Shown here: piece by piece, positions 35,825-44,029 of the stretch | How positions within the stretch are numbered: the first letter of the stretch is position 1 | How the letters are laid out: every line of letters starts with the position of its first letter | From: Erysipelatoclostridium sp. AM42-17 | GTDB taxonomy: Bacteria; Bacillota_I; Bacilli_A; Erysipelotrichales; Coprobacillaceae | Length of the DNA: 64,000 bases | Assembly: GCF_003480255.1 (NCBI RefSeq) | Contig: NZ_QUIN01000004.1 | Span: 1-64,000 of the forward strand | Direction: 5' to 3' | Made by a program: the position numbers and the translations under genes | The notes under the pieces: generated by a model | What the model saw: only the letters and a program-made list of their open reading frames with translations | Told to the model about the DNA's origin: nothing | Database searches by the model: none

Positions 35825-37477
35825 ATGAAAGTCATTACAGGTGAATTATTAAAAGAAATGATTTTATGCGGAGCAAATACGTTACATAATAATCATTTAG
35901 AAATTGATGCTTTAAATGTTTTCCCCGTACCTGATGGGGACACTGGTACAAATATGTCAATGACATTTAATGCTGGTGCTAAAGAAGTAAAAGATTTAAA
36001 AAGCAATGATGTTTATGAAATTGCAAAAAAATTATCTAAAGGTTTATTGATGGGAGCACGTGGAAATTCAGGAGTTATTCTATCACAAATTTTTAGAGGG
36101 TTTGCGATGGCATTAGAAGGTCATCAAGAAATAGATGCTCTTTTACTTGCAAAAGCATGGCAAAGTGGTGCTAAAGTTGCTTATAAAGCCGTTATGCGTC
36201 CAGTAGAAGGAACAATTTTAACTGTTATCCGTGAATCTAGTGAAAAAGTTGTTGAATATGCTAGAGAAGGTATGGAAGTAGAAGATGTGTTATCTTACTT
36301 TGTTAAAGAAGCAGAAGCATCATTAGAAAGAACACCAGAATTATTACCAGTTTTAAAAGAAGTAGGTGTTGTAGATAGTGGTGGTGCTGGTCTATTACTT
36401 GTATTAACTGGATTTATGGCTGGATTACAAGGAGATCGTGTTGAATTTGTTGATGTAACAGGTGGAGCACAAACTAATGCTGGAACTAATTTAGAAGGTA
36501 AAGAAGAAGGATTTGGATATTGTACAGAATTTATTATCCGTTTAAATCCATCATTAATTGAAAAGTTTTCAGAAGATCAACTTAAAAAGGAATTATCATT
36601 AATTCCTGGAGAAAGTATTGTTGTTGTACAAGATGAAGATATTGTAAAAGTACATGTTCATACTTTAAAACCAGGTAATGCTTTAAATATTGCCCAAAGA
36701 TTTGGAGAATTTGTTAAATTAAAAATCGAAAATATGCAAGAACAAGCTGATACTCTTCAAGCTAATGCGGGAAGTATTGTTGGTGTTGATGATAATGATG
36801 CCGGTGTTCAAGAAGCTAAAGAAACAGCAGTCATTGCTGTTTGTGCAGGAAAAGGAATTGAAAATGCATTTTTAGAATTACATTGTGATTATATTGTAAG
36901 TGGTGGTCAAACAATGAATCCATCTACTGAAGATATGGTTGCAGCAGTAAAAAAAGTAAATGCTAAAAACGTTATTATTTTACCTAATAACTCTAATATT
37001 GTGATGACAGCACAACAAACTGCAACAATTTTAGAGGGAGAAGTAAATGTTATTGTTATTCCAACAAAAACAATTCCTCAAGGATTATCAGCATGTATCA
37101 TGTTTAATCCAGATGCTTCACTAGACGAAAATATTGATGAAATGAAAGAAGCAATGAGTAATGTTAAAACTGGTCAAGTAACATTTGCGATTAAAGATAC
37201 AAATATTGATGGTGTAGAAATTAAAGCAAATGATTATATGGCATTAGTTGAAAAAGATATTGTTGCTTGTGTGGATAATAAATTAGATGCTTTAAAAGTA
37301 TGCTTAGATAAATTAATTGATGAAGATTCAGAGTTAGTTACTTTAATTGTTGGTGAAGATGTTAATGATGAAGAAGTTGAAGAAATTGAAAGTTATATCG
37401 AAGATAACTTTGAAGCTGAATTAGAACTTATTGAAGGTAAACAACCTGTATACTCATTTATTATTGGTGTAGAATAA
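35825..37477 (+). CDS. fakA: DAK-domain fatty acid kinase-like protein (FakA/YloV)
   Basis: A 550-residue protein: N-terminal DhaL-type kinase domain with NVFPVPDGDTGTNMSMT (about 32-48) and GARGNSGVILSQIFRG, a middle domain and a C-terminal DegV-like regulatory fold. In S. aureus FakA phosphorylates fatty acids presented by FakB (DegV family) proteins; no fakB is seen in this window. GGAGG at 35815-35819 supports the ATG at 35825 rather than the one at 35813. The terminator follows at once, and core synteny breaks after it. Confidence 0.9.
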   Translation: MKVITGELLKEMILCGANTLHNNHLEIDALNVFPVPDGDTGTNMSMTFNAGAKEVKDLKSNDVYEIAKKLSKGLLMGARGNSGVILSQIFRGFAMALEGHQEIDALLLAKAWQSGAKVAYKAVMRPVEGTILTVIRESSEKVVEYAREGMEVEDVLSYFVKEAEASLERTPELLPVLKEVGVVDSGGAGLLLVLTGFMAGLQGDRVEFVDVTGGAQTNAGTNLEGKEEGFGYCTEFIIRLNPSLIEKFSEDQLKKELSLIPGESIVVVQDEDIVKVHVHTLKPGNALNIAQRFGEFVKLKIENMQEQADTLQANAGSIVGVDDNDAGVQEAKETAVIAVCAGKGIENAFLELHCDYIVSGGQTMNPSTEDMVAAVKKVNAKNVIILPNNSNIVMTAQQTATILEGEVNVIVIPTKTIPQGLSACIMFNPDASLDENIDEMKEAMSNVKTGQVTFAIKDTNIDGVEIKANDYMALVEKDIVACVDNKLDALKVCLDKLIDEDSELVTLIVGEDVNDEEVEEIESYIEDNFEAELELIEGKQPVYSFIIGVE

Positions 37478-37483
37478 TATATT

Positions 37484-37514
37484 AAAAAAACGTTGATATA
37501 ATCAACGTTTTTTT
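37484..37514 (+). terminator. terminator after fakA
   Basis: AAACGTTGAT and ATCAACGTTT arms with flanking A and T runs form a strong hairpin that could work in both directions. Confidence 0.85.
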
Positions 37515-37554
37515 AATGTTGTTAGAATTTAAATTTAAATATCTAACAGAATTT

Positions 37555-37608
37555 AAACTTATGAAAGGAAATATTGATTCAAATATTCTTCTAAACATAA
37601 GTTTTTTT
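37555..37608. terminator. long hairpin with T runs on both sides
   Basis: AAACTTATG (37555-37563) pairs with CATAAGTTT (37596-37604); an inner AATATT pairing closes the middle, and a T run follows on the plus strand. It lies just past the stop of the VanY-like pseudogene on the minus strand and may be its old terminator. Confidence 0.5.
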
Positions 37609-37629
37609 ATGATTTTAGTTGCTTTTTTC

Positions 37630-38064
37630 CTACATATCTATAATGCTATGGTTCATTGTTAATACCAGTGATATTTTTTTGCATTCAGGATAATGTCTAA
37701 TAAAGTCGTATGTATAAGCATGTTGTTCAAGCCAGTGATAAACGGTGTCTTTTGAACAGACAGTAGTATCAGCATTAATATCAACGGCTATATTATGTTC
37801 GTGCTCACTTATGCGAGGTATGACAACACATTGAAGAGCGAGTTTTCTAACTGTTAGATGATGTTTCTAATGGCATTTTATAATCATTAGGTATGTAATT
37901 TTACTATTTACGGGTACCAGATTTCAAGTAACTGTATCTGTTTGATAATGAGATGTGTATAAATGATTAACAATACGAATATCAGTTACAATTAGTATTT
38001 GAAATTTAATCAAAAAGAAAATAACAGCAATGAATAATCTTTTAAAATTTTTTATTTTTGTCAT
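37630..38064 (-). pseudogene. decayed VanY-type D-alanyl-D-alanine carboxypeptidase (peptidase M15B)
   Basis: One minus-strand frame starts at ATG 38064 (MTKIKNFKRLFIAVIFFL, a signal sequence) and keeps register to a TAG at 37630. It is broken by in-frame TGA (near 37924) and TAG (near 37865) codons. Recognisable M15B pieces remain: NHLYTSHYQTDTVT, LVPVNSKIT, the zinc motif ISEHEHNIAVDINAD and VYHWLEQHAYTYDFIRHYP. At about 144 codons it is far shorter than a 240-270-residue VanY, and the segment before the zinc motif is deleted. The Gly of the usual SEHxxGxAVD is replaced by Asn. This is the content of the otherwise gene-free 37.5-38.2 kb gap. Confidence 0.75.
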
Positions 38065-38222
38065 CGTGAAAACTATAACAAAGAGATATTAAAAAAACAG
38101 AATAAAAATTTCTTAGATTTTTTAAAGATGATCTCATTTTTTTATATAGGATTTTTATTTTTGAGAATTTAATAGATTTTTATATTTGATATAATAGGTT
38201 TAGATGAAAAGGAAATGGTATT

Positions 38223-39287
38223 GTGTTTAAAAGAAGTAAAAAAAGAATTATAGAAAAATTTATACAAGGATGGGTTTTAGTACTCCTCGTTATTTTGACA
38301 GTGAGTATGATGTTTAATGTTAATTCAATTCAGGGGAATGCTCGTGTTATTAACTATGCCGGTATTATCAGGGGTGCTACTCAAAGGGTGATTAAACTAG
38401 AAATTGCAGGTCAAAGTAACGATGATTTAATTGTATATTTAGATGATATTTTTGATGGATTAATGCATGGTGGAGGAAAGTATGATCTTACGATTTTACC
38501 AGATAAGTCATATCAAAATAAATTAAAGCATTTGTATACTTCTTGGAATAATATAAAAAAAGAAATTAATGAAAATAGAAGTACACATTATGCTAATTCT
38601 CATATTATTTCTATGAGTGAGGATTATTTTCAACAGGCAGATCAAACTGTAAGTGCGGCAGAAGACTATTCTCAAAGATGTGCAACAAAATTAAGAAAGA
38701 TAGAAGATGGATTGATTATTGTTATTACGATTATGATAGCTATATTAATTAAAGAATCAATTTCACCCTTTATTTTAGTAAAAAATAATAGTAAACTTAA
38801 TAAAAAAGCTTATTTAGATTTAGCTACAGGATTGCCTAATCGTAGTTCTATCGAAGAATTAATTCGTCAATATCAATATTACTATAAAGGTTGTTTTGCT
38901 ATCGTTATTTTTGATTTAAATGATTTAAAGGAAACAAATGATTCTTTAGGACATATCTCAGGAGATAAATTAATCAGTAGCTTTGCTCATATTATTCGTA
39001 AAGTGATTCCTAAAAAACACTTTGTAGGAAGATATGGTGGTGATGAATTTATTGCAATTTTAGAAAATGTAAATTCACAAGATTTAAAAAAGATGATTAA
39101 AAATATCCAAGAAGAAGTAGCAAAACAAAATAAAAAAGATTCGACAGTCTATATTGATTTTGCCTGTGGGTATGCTCTTTCTAATCAATATCCTCAAGAA
39201 GATATAAGGTATATTCTAAGTCGAGCAGATAAAAATATGTATATTACAAAGGAAAAAATGAAAGAAGAAAGAAAGGAGAAAATGTGA
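38223..39287 (+). CDS. membrane diguanylate cyclase (GGDEF) with extracytoplasmic sensor
   Basis: A 354-residue protein: membrane helix 1 (about 16-34), an extracytoplasmic helical region (about 35-160, beginning NARVINYAGIIRGATQRV, like the PilJ-type four-helix sensor), membrane helix 2 (about 163-180), then a GGDEF domain with LDLATGLPNRSSIEE and the intact active site GRYGGDEF (about 268-275). The upstream inhibitory RxxD site is absent. It should make cyclic di-GMP. The start is GTG at 38223. The next gene begins one base after its stop, with AAAGGAGAAA inside its end. No EAL, HD-GYP or PilZ partner is visible here. Confidence 0.85.
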   Translation: MFKRSKKRIIEKFIQGWVLVLLVILTVSMMFNVNSIQGNARVINYAGIIRGATQRVIKLEIAGQSNDDLIVYLDDIFDGLMHGGGKYDLTILPDKSYQNKLKHLYTSWNNIKKEINENRSTHYANSHIISMSEDYFQQADQTVSAAEDYSQRCATKLRKIEDGLIIVITIMIAILIKESISPFILVKNNSKLNKKAYLDLATGLPNRSSIEELIRQYQYYYKGCFAIVIFDLNDLKETNDSLGHISGDKLISSFAHIIRKVIPKKHFVGRYGGDEFIAILENVNSQDLKKMIKNIQEEVAKQNKKDSTVYIDFACGYALSNQYPQEDIRYILSRADKNMYITKEKMKEERKEKM

Positions 39288-39288
39288 T

Positions 39289-40680
39289 ATGAAAGATGAC
39301 TTTATAGCATGGATAAAAAATCATCAAAATGATGAATATCAAGTTGAACAAGTTGATCAAGATGTTATTCAATTAAATTCTGATTATGGTAAGTCTACAA
39401 TTCGTTTTACCGATATTGAAGAAAGTACAGTTGTTGAATTTACAATTGTTTCTAATAAAGATGAAACTGTGAAGTTTTATCTTCATTTTGAATTAAAAGA
39501 TGAAGGTCATGCAAAGCAATTATATGATGAAATGGTAGAAACACTTGTAGCTTTAAAGAACCATAAAACAATTGAAGTCTTGCTTTCTTGTTCGGCAGAT
39601 TTAACAACTTCTATGTTTGCTCAAATGCTAAATGAGACAGCACAATCATTACATCTTGATTATCATTTTAATGCAGTATCTTATTTGAATATTTATGAAG
39701 AAATAGAAAAATATGATGCAGTGATGATTGCCCCACAAATAGGTTATATGTTAAAAAAATTACAAGATACTTTACCTGATAAATTAGTATTACAAATTCC
39801 TACAGCGCTATTTGCTGCATATGATGCTTTTCAAACAATTCAGTTTATTCAAGATGAATTAACAAATTTTAATAAATTAAGAAAAAAACAAAAAGAAGAA
39901 CGATGTGTTCATTGTATGCAACATAAAAAACGTATTTTATCTATTGCTATTTTGAGAAATCAAACACAAACAAGAATTTATTATCGTTTATATGATAAGT
40001 CAAAGATAATAGATGAAAATTTAATAATTAAGCAAATAATGAATATATATGATTTATATGATATTATTGATACTATTTTATTAAAACATCAATATATTGA
40101 TTTGATTGGTATTGCATCTCCAGGAATAGTAAGTGATGATAAACAACTAAAAGATCCTACAACAGAAAAATATATTGATATGAAACAAGATTTTGAAGAG
40201 AAATATCATACGCCAGTCTTTGTTTATAATAACGCTAATGCAGCAGCCGTTGGATTTTCTTTGGAACATCAAGAATATAAAAACATCATTTTTCATTCAC
40301 AACCATTTGGTTTTGGAGTAGGTGGTCAAGGTATTATTGCTAATGGAAGAATCATTACTGGGAAAAATGGATTGGCCGGTGAAGTTAAATATTTTCTTGA
40401 AAGAATGCAGCTATCTGATGATTGTCATAAATTGATTTTAAATGAACAAGGAGCAATTGAAGTTGTAACGAAAGCATTACTTCCAGCCATTGCTTTAGTA
40501 GGACCAGATGCAGTTGCTATTCGTTCACCAATGACACCTGACATGAATGAAATTAAATGTCATTTAGCTTCTTTTATTCCAAAAGAATTTTTGCCTGAAT
40601 TTTTCTATATTAAAGAGGTAAGTTCATATATGTTAGATGGACTTACAAAATTATGTCTTGATTGTATTGGGGAAAAATAA
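39289..40680 (+). CDS. IIB-ROK fusion protein, unknown function
   Basis: A 463-residue soluble three-part protein. Residues 1-90 are an unrecognised alpha/beta domain. Residues about 94-190 look like a PTS lactose/cellobiose IIB domain: VLLSCSADLTTSMFAQML puts a P-loop Cys at 101, then YDAVMIAPQIGYML and a Pro-Thr-Ala-Leu ending. After a CVHCMQHKK segment, residues about 210-463 resemble a ROK/ASKHA fold ([54 protein letters not shown]). The ROK zinc motif and the N-terminal DxGGT phosphate loop are missing, so kinase activity is doubtful. It is co-transcribed with a diguanylate cyclase and a HAD phosphatase. Confidence 0.72.
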   Translation: MKDDFIAWIKNHQNDEYQVEQVDQDVIQLNSDYGKSTIRFTDIEESTVVEFTIVSNKDETVKFYLHFELKDEGHAKQLYDEMVETLVALKNHKTIEVLLSCSADLTTSMFAQMLNETAQSLHLDYHFNAVSYLNIYEEIEKYDAVMIAPQIGYMLKKLQDTLPDKLVLQIPTALFAAYDAFQTIQFIQDELTNFNKLRKKQKEERCVHCMQHKKRILSIAILRNQTQTRIYYRLYDKSKIIDENLIIKQIMNIYDLYDIIDTILLKHQYIDLIGIASPGIVSDDKQLKDPTTEKYIDMKQDFEEKYHTPVFVYNNANAAAVGFSLEHQEYKNIIFHSQPFGFGVGGQGIIANGRIITGKNGLAGEVKYFLERMQLSDDCHKLILNEQGAIEVVTKALLPAIALVGPDAVAIRSPMTPDMNEIKCHLASFIPKEFLPEFFYIKEVSSYMLDGLTKLCLDCIGEK

Positions 40681-40681
40681 T

Positions 40682-41446
40682 ATGGATAAAATTATATTTT
40701 TTGATATTGATGGAACACTAGCAGTTCGTGGGGAAATACCGGAGTCTAATTTAAAAGCATTAAAATTATTAAAAGATAAATCACATAAGACTTTTATATG
40801 TACCGGTAGAGCGCCATTTTATGCAAAAAAACTATTTGGTCATTTAGTTGACGGAATTGTTTGTTGTAATGGTAGGTATATTTTGTATCAAAATAAAAAA
40901 CTTCATGGTGAAGCTTTTAGCCGGGATGAATTACGAACATATCTAGATTTACTTGATAAAAATAATTTGGGTGCTTTACTTGTTAGTGATGATTGTTCTA
41001 TGGCTTATCATTTAAGTGATGAAGAAATAGAACAAGCTAAAAAAGAATATGGGAAAATAAGAATTCAACCTTATGATGACAAAATTACGGTTTATACACT
41101 TGATATTTATTATCGAGATAGAGAACGCTATTTAAATATGGTGAACGTATTTAAAGAGAATTTGGTTATTAATGATCATGGTGGTATTGGAAACTGTGAT
41201 TGTTCAACCATTGGATTTGATAAAGGAGATGGCATTGCTTATATTTTAAAATATTTTAAAATATCTAAAAATGATGCTTATGCATTTGGTGATGGTGAAA
41301 ATGATCGTGCTATGTTTAGAGAAGTCAATCACGGAATAGCTATGGGTAATGCTGTTGATTCATTAAAAAACGTAGCAACTTATATTACCGATAATGTTGA
41401 TCAAGAAGGTATTACAAAAGCATTAAAACATGAAAAACTCATATAA
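40682..41446 (+). CDS. HAD-superfamily Cof-type sugar-phosphatase-like hydrolase
   Basis: A 254-residue HAD type IIB hydrolase: motif I FFDIDGTLA (D8, D10), motif II ICTGR, motif III Lys in FDKGDGIAYIL and motif IV FGDGENDRAMF. The C2B-type cap sits between II and III. It probably dephosphorylates a small metabolite. It starts one base after the IIB-ROK gene stop, so it belongs to the same operon; an earlier in-frame start at 40637 would overlap that gene. Confidence 0.88.
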   Translation: MDKIIFFDIDGTLAVRGEIPESNLKALKLLKDKSHKTFICTGRAPFYAKKLFGHLVDGIVCCNGRYILYQNKKLHGEAFSRDELRTYLDLLDKNNLGALLVSDDCSMAYHLSDEEIEQAKKEYGKIRIQPYDDKITVYTLDIYYRDRERYLNMVNVFKENLVINDHGGIGNCDCSTIGFDKGDGIAYILKYFKISKNDAYAFGDGENDRAMFREVNHGIAMGNAVDSLKNVATYITDNVDQEGITKALKHEKLI

Positions 41447-41486
41447 AAAACTTAGGTTTAAATTGAATTTAACCTAAGTTTTTTTT
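41445..41486. terminator. bidirectional terminator between convergent genes
   Basis: AACTTAGGTT (41449-41458) and AACCTAAGTT (41471-41480), with A and T runs outside, serve both the HAD gene and tcdA. Confidence 0.85.
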
Positions 41487-42240
41487 ACGCATTGATTAAA
41501 TCTTTAACAACTTCACCAGCAACAATCAGTCCTGCTACAGATGGAACAAAAGCGATGCTTCCTGGTATGTCGCGACGATCTAAACAGTTTCTTGTTACAC
41601 CAGGAGGGCATATACAGTGATTACGACAACTAATAGACATATCCTCAAGTGGTCTAATTGGTTTTTCTTTAGAATAGACAACTTTTAATTTTTTTATATG
41701 ACGTTTTTTTAATTCTCTTCTCATTACCCTTGCTAGAGGACAGATACTTGTTTTATAAATATCACTCACTTCAAATTGAGATGGATCAAGTTTATTACCA
41801 GCCCCCATACAACTAATAATGGGAATTTGTTTTTCTTGAGCCAAAACAGCAAGTTCAATTTTTGCTGTTACTGTATCTAAGGCATCAATGATATAGTCAT
41901 ATTCTTCAAATGGGAAAGTATCTTTATTTTCTGGTAAAAAGAATGTTTTATAGGTATTGATACGGCATAAAGGAAAAATGTCTTTAATATGTTCTTCCAT
42001 TACATCAACTTTATATTTTCCAACGGTTTTTCTAGTTGCAATAAGTTGGCGATTAATATTAGTTAGGCATATGCGATCATCATCAATCAAATCAAAATGT
42101 TGGACACCACTACGAGCAAGTGCGTCAACAACATACCCACCAACACCACCAATGCCAAAAATAGCAACATGTGCTTTCTTTAATTTTTCAATTCCATCTT
42201 GTCCTATAAGTAATTGCGTTCTTGAATATTGATTTGTCAT
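41485..42240 (-). CDS. tcdA: tRNA threonylcarbamoyladenosine dehydratase (E1/ThiF family)
   Basis: A 251-residue E1-like enzyme of the TcdA/CsdL group. It has the adenylate-binding GIGGVGGYVVDALARSG near 29-45, LIDDDRICLTNINRQ, and DALDTVTAKIEL. It cyclises t6A at position 37 of ANN-decoding tRNAs to ct6A. The C-rich segment CRNHCICPPG is present near residue 205. GAGGAG precedes the ATG, and a clear promoter lies upstream. Confidence 0.9.
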   Translation of the reverse strand: MTNQYSRTQLLIGQDGIEKLKKAHVAIFGIGGVGGYVVDALARSGVQHFDLIDDDRICLTNINRQLIATRKTVGKYKVDVMEEHIKDIFPLCRINTYKTFFLPENKDTFPFEEYDYIIDALDTVTAKIELAVLAQEKQIPIISCMGAGNKLDPSQFEVSDIYKTSICPLARVMRRELKKRHIKKLKVVYSKEKPIRPLEDMSISCRNHCICPPGVTRNCLDRRDIPGSIAFVPSVAGLIVAGEVVKDLINA

Positions 42241-42266
42241 TTTAATCTCCTCTAATTTACTTTATT

Positions 42267-42295
42267 AGTATAGATAAAAAAGATGAAATTGTAAA
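42267..42295 (-). promoter_or_regulatory. sigma-A promoter of tcdA
   Basis: On the minus strand: TTTACA, a 17-base spacer and TATACT, about 27 bases upstream of the ATG. Confidence 0.65.
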
Positions 42296-42354
42296 TACAT
42301 ACTTTGCCTATCTACATACTATGATATACTTTATAAGTAATTCTTATGTATATG

Positions 42355-42376
42355 ATTAGTAATGGAAATTGTTTGT
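42355..42376 (+). promoter_or_regulatory. LysR-type operator, copy 1
   Basis: A 22-base element with the small dyad ATTAGTAAT, followed by GGAAATTGTTTGT. It differs at only two positions from the element at 46104-46125. It ends in the -35 of the promoter for the SDR operon. Both copies flank a cluster that includes a LysR gene. Confidence 0.7.
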
Positions 42377-42397
42377 CAATTATCAAATTAATATAAT
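42369..42397 (+). promoter_or_regulatory. promoter of the SDR-CMD-AKR operon
   Basis: TTGTTT (42369-42374), a 17-base spacer and TATAAT (42392-42397). The -35 is part of the putative operator, the usual placement for LysR activators. Confidence 0.65.
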
Positions 42398-42421
42398 AAT
42401 GAATGTAAAAGGAGTGATTAT

Positions 42422-43252
42422 ATGAAAGACGTTATGTTAGTAACTGGCGCTGGTCAAATTAGTATGGCTATTGCCAGAAGAATTGGTTATGGAAAAAAGA
42501 TTGTTTTAGGAGATAAAAATATTCATAACGCAAGGACAATTGCTGAGACAATGAATAATGCAGGATTTGATGTGGAGCCGTTTGAAATGGATTTATCATC
42601 AAGAAGTTCAATATTGGAAATGATTGAATTTGCTAGAAGCTTTGGAGATATTGCTTACTTAATTAATGGTGCTGGTGTTTCACCATCACAGGCACCAATT
42701 GAAGCTATTTTAAAAGTAGATTTATATGGAACAGCAGTTTTGTTAGAAGAAGTTGGTAAAGTAATAAAAGAAGGTGGTGTGGGTGTAACCATCTCTAGTC
42801 AATCAGGACATCGTATGAAACAACTGACATCACAAGAAGATGAGTTGCTTGCTACAACACCAACCGAAGAATTGCTAAATCTTGATATGTTACAAGTAGA
42901 AAATATCCATGATACTTTACATGCATACCAATTAGCAAAACGTTGTAATGAAAAAAGAGTGATGTTTGAATCAGTGAGATGGGGACAAAAAGGGGCTAGA
43001 ATTAATTCTATTTCTCCAGGTATCATTGTTACACCTTTAGCTGTTGATGAGTTCAACGGTCCACGAGGAGATTTTTATAAAAATATGTTTGCTAAATGTC
43101 CGGCTGGAAGACCAGGAACTGCAGATGAAGTGGCTAATGTGGCTGAACTAATTATGTCAGATAAAGGAGCATTTATTACTGGTTCAGATTTCTTGATAGA
43201 TGGTGGTGCAACAGCATCTTATTTCTATGGACCATTAAAACCAGAAAAATAA
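42422..43252 (+). CDS. short-chain dehydrogenase/reductase
   Basis: A 276-residue classical SDR: cofactor motif TGAGQISMAIARRIG (a variant of TGxxxGxG), LINGAGVS, catalytic Ser in TISSQSGH and Y-x3-K in AYQLAKR, and the SDR tail FITGSDFLIDGG. A 40-residue insert with LTSQEDELLATTPTEELL follows the Ser strand. The substrate is unknown. AAAGGAGTGAT sets the start. It is the first gene of a three-gene operon with CMD and aldo/keto reductase genes. Confidence 0.9.
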   Translation: MKDVMLVTGAGQISMAIARRIGYGKKIVLGDKNIHNARTIAETMNNAGFDVEPFEMDLSSRSSILEMIEFARSFGDIAYLINGAGVSPSQAPIEAILKVDLYGTAVLLEEVGKVIKEGGVGVTISSQSGHRMKQLTSQEDELLATTPTEELLNLDMLQVENIHDTLHAYQLAKRCNEKRVMFESVRWGQKGARINSISPGIIVTPLAVDEFNGPRGDFYKNMFAKCPAGRPGTADEVANVAELIMSDKGAFITGSDFLIDGGATASYFYGPLKPEK

Positions 43253-43270
43253 TAGAAAGAAGGTAAAAAT

Positions 43271-44020
43271 ATGGCTATTAGTGAAAATGCAAAAAAATAT
43301 CATGAAAGAATGTTTCCGGGATATGAATCTCAATTATTAAAAACTGATCCTGAATTTATAGAATTATTTGATAACTTTGCTTTTGATGAAGTTGTTAATC
43401 AAGATGATTTAGACGATAAAGTAAGAATGAAAGCGATTCTTGCTACTTTAATTGGATGTCAAGGTATTGATGAGTTTAAGGCAATGTTAAAAGCTGCTTA
43501 TCAATTTGGAGTAACTCCTGTAGAAATGAAAGAAATTGTATATCAAGGAGTTGCATATTTAGGAATTGGTAGAGTCTTTCCTTTTTTACATGCAGTTAAT
43601 GATTTTTGTAAAGCACAAAATATTGCTTTACCTTTAGAAGGACAATCAACAACAACGCCACAAAATCGCTTAGAAAAAGGTATTCAAGCGCAGGTTGATA
43701 TTTTTGGTGAAGGGATGAGAGAATTTTATAAATCTGGTCCTGAAGAATCAAGACATATTAATCACTGGTTGGCTGATAATTGTTTTGGAGATTATTATAC
43801 ACGTCATGGTTTAGATTATAATGAAAGAGAAATGATCACATTTTGTTTTTTAGCAGCTCAAGGTGGATGTGAACCACAATTAACATCTCATGCAGCAGCA
43901 AATATGAAAATAGGTAATGATAAAGCTTTTCTTATTAAAATTATTTCTCAATGCTTGCCATTTATTGGATATCCTAGAAGTTTAAACGCATTACGTTGTG
44001 TAAATGAAGCATGTAAGTAG
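43271..44020 (+). CDS. carboxymuconolactone decarboxylase (CMD) family protein, two domains
   Basis: A 249-residue protein with two CMD/AhpD-like helical domains: VRMKAILATLIGCQGIDEFKAML (about 56-80) and REMITFCFLAAQGGCEPQLTSHAAANMKIG (about 188-217). The AhpD CxxC is not present, so peroxidase reductase activity is not assured; single cysteines sit at the corresponding places. In gut Firmicutes such proteins often pair with aldo/keto reductases and flavodoxins. It begins 18 bases after the SDR stop. Confidence 0.85.
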   Translation: MAISENAKKYHERMFPGYESQLLKTDPEFIELFDNFAFDEVVNQDDLDDKVRMKAILATLIGCQGIDEFKAMLKAAYQFGVTPVEMKEIVYQGVAYLGIGRVFPFLHAVNDFCKAQNIALPLEGQSTTTPQNRLEKGIQAQVDIFGEGMREFYKSGPEESRHINHWLADNCFGDYYTRHGLDYNEREMITFCFLAAQGGCEPQLTSHAAANMKIGNDKAFLIKIISQCLPFIGYPRSLNALRCVNEACK

Positions 44021-44029
44021 GAAATAAAA

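Noticed and set aside
38161..38195. TTGAGA and TATAAT as a promoter for the GGDEF gene
   Set aside because: The spacer is 23 bases; only the -10 (38190-38195) is credible, so no full promoter is listed.
41957..42232. plus-strand ORF opposite tcdA
   Set aside because: Antisense to tcdA, whose ribosome binding site, promoter and motifs are clear.
42330..42347. inverted repeat ATAAGTAATTCTTAT near the SDR operon
   Set aside because: No second copy near the flavodoxin gene, so it is not counted as part of the shared operator.
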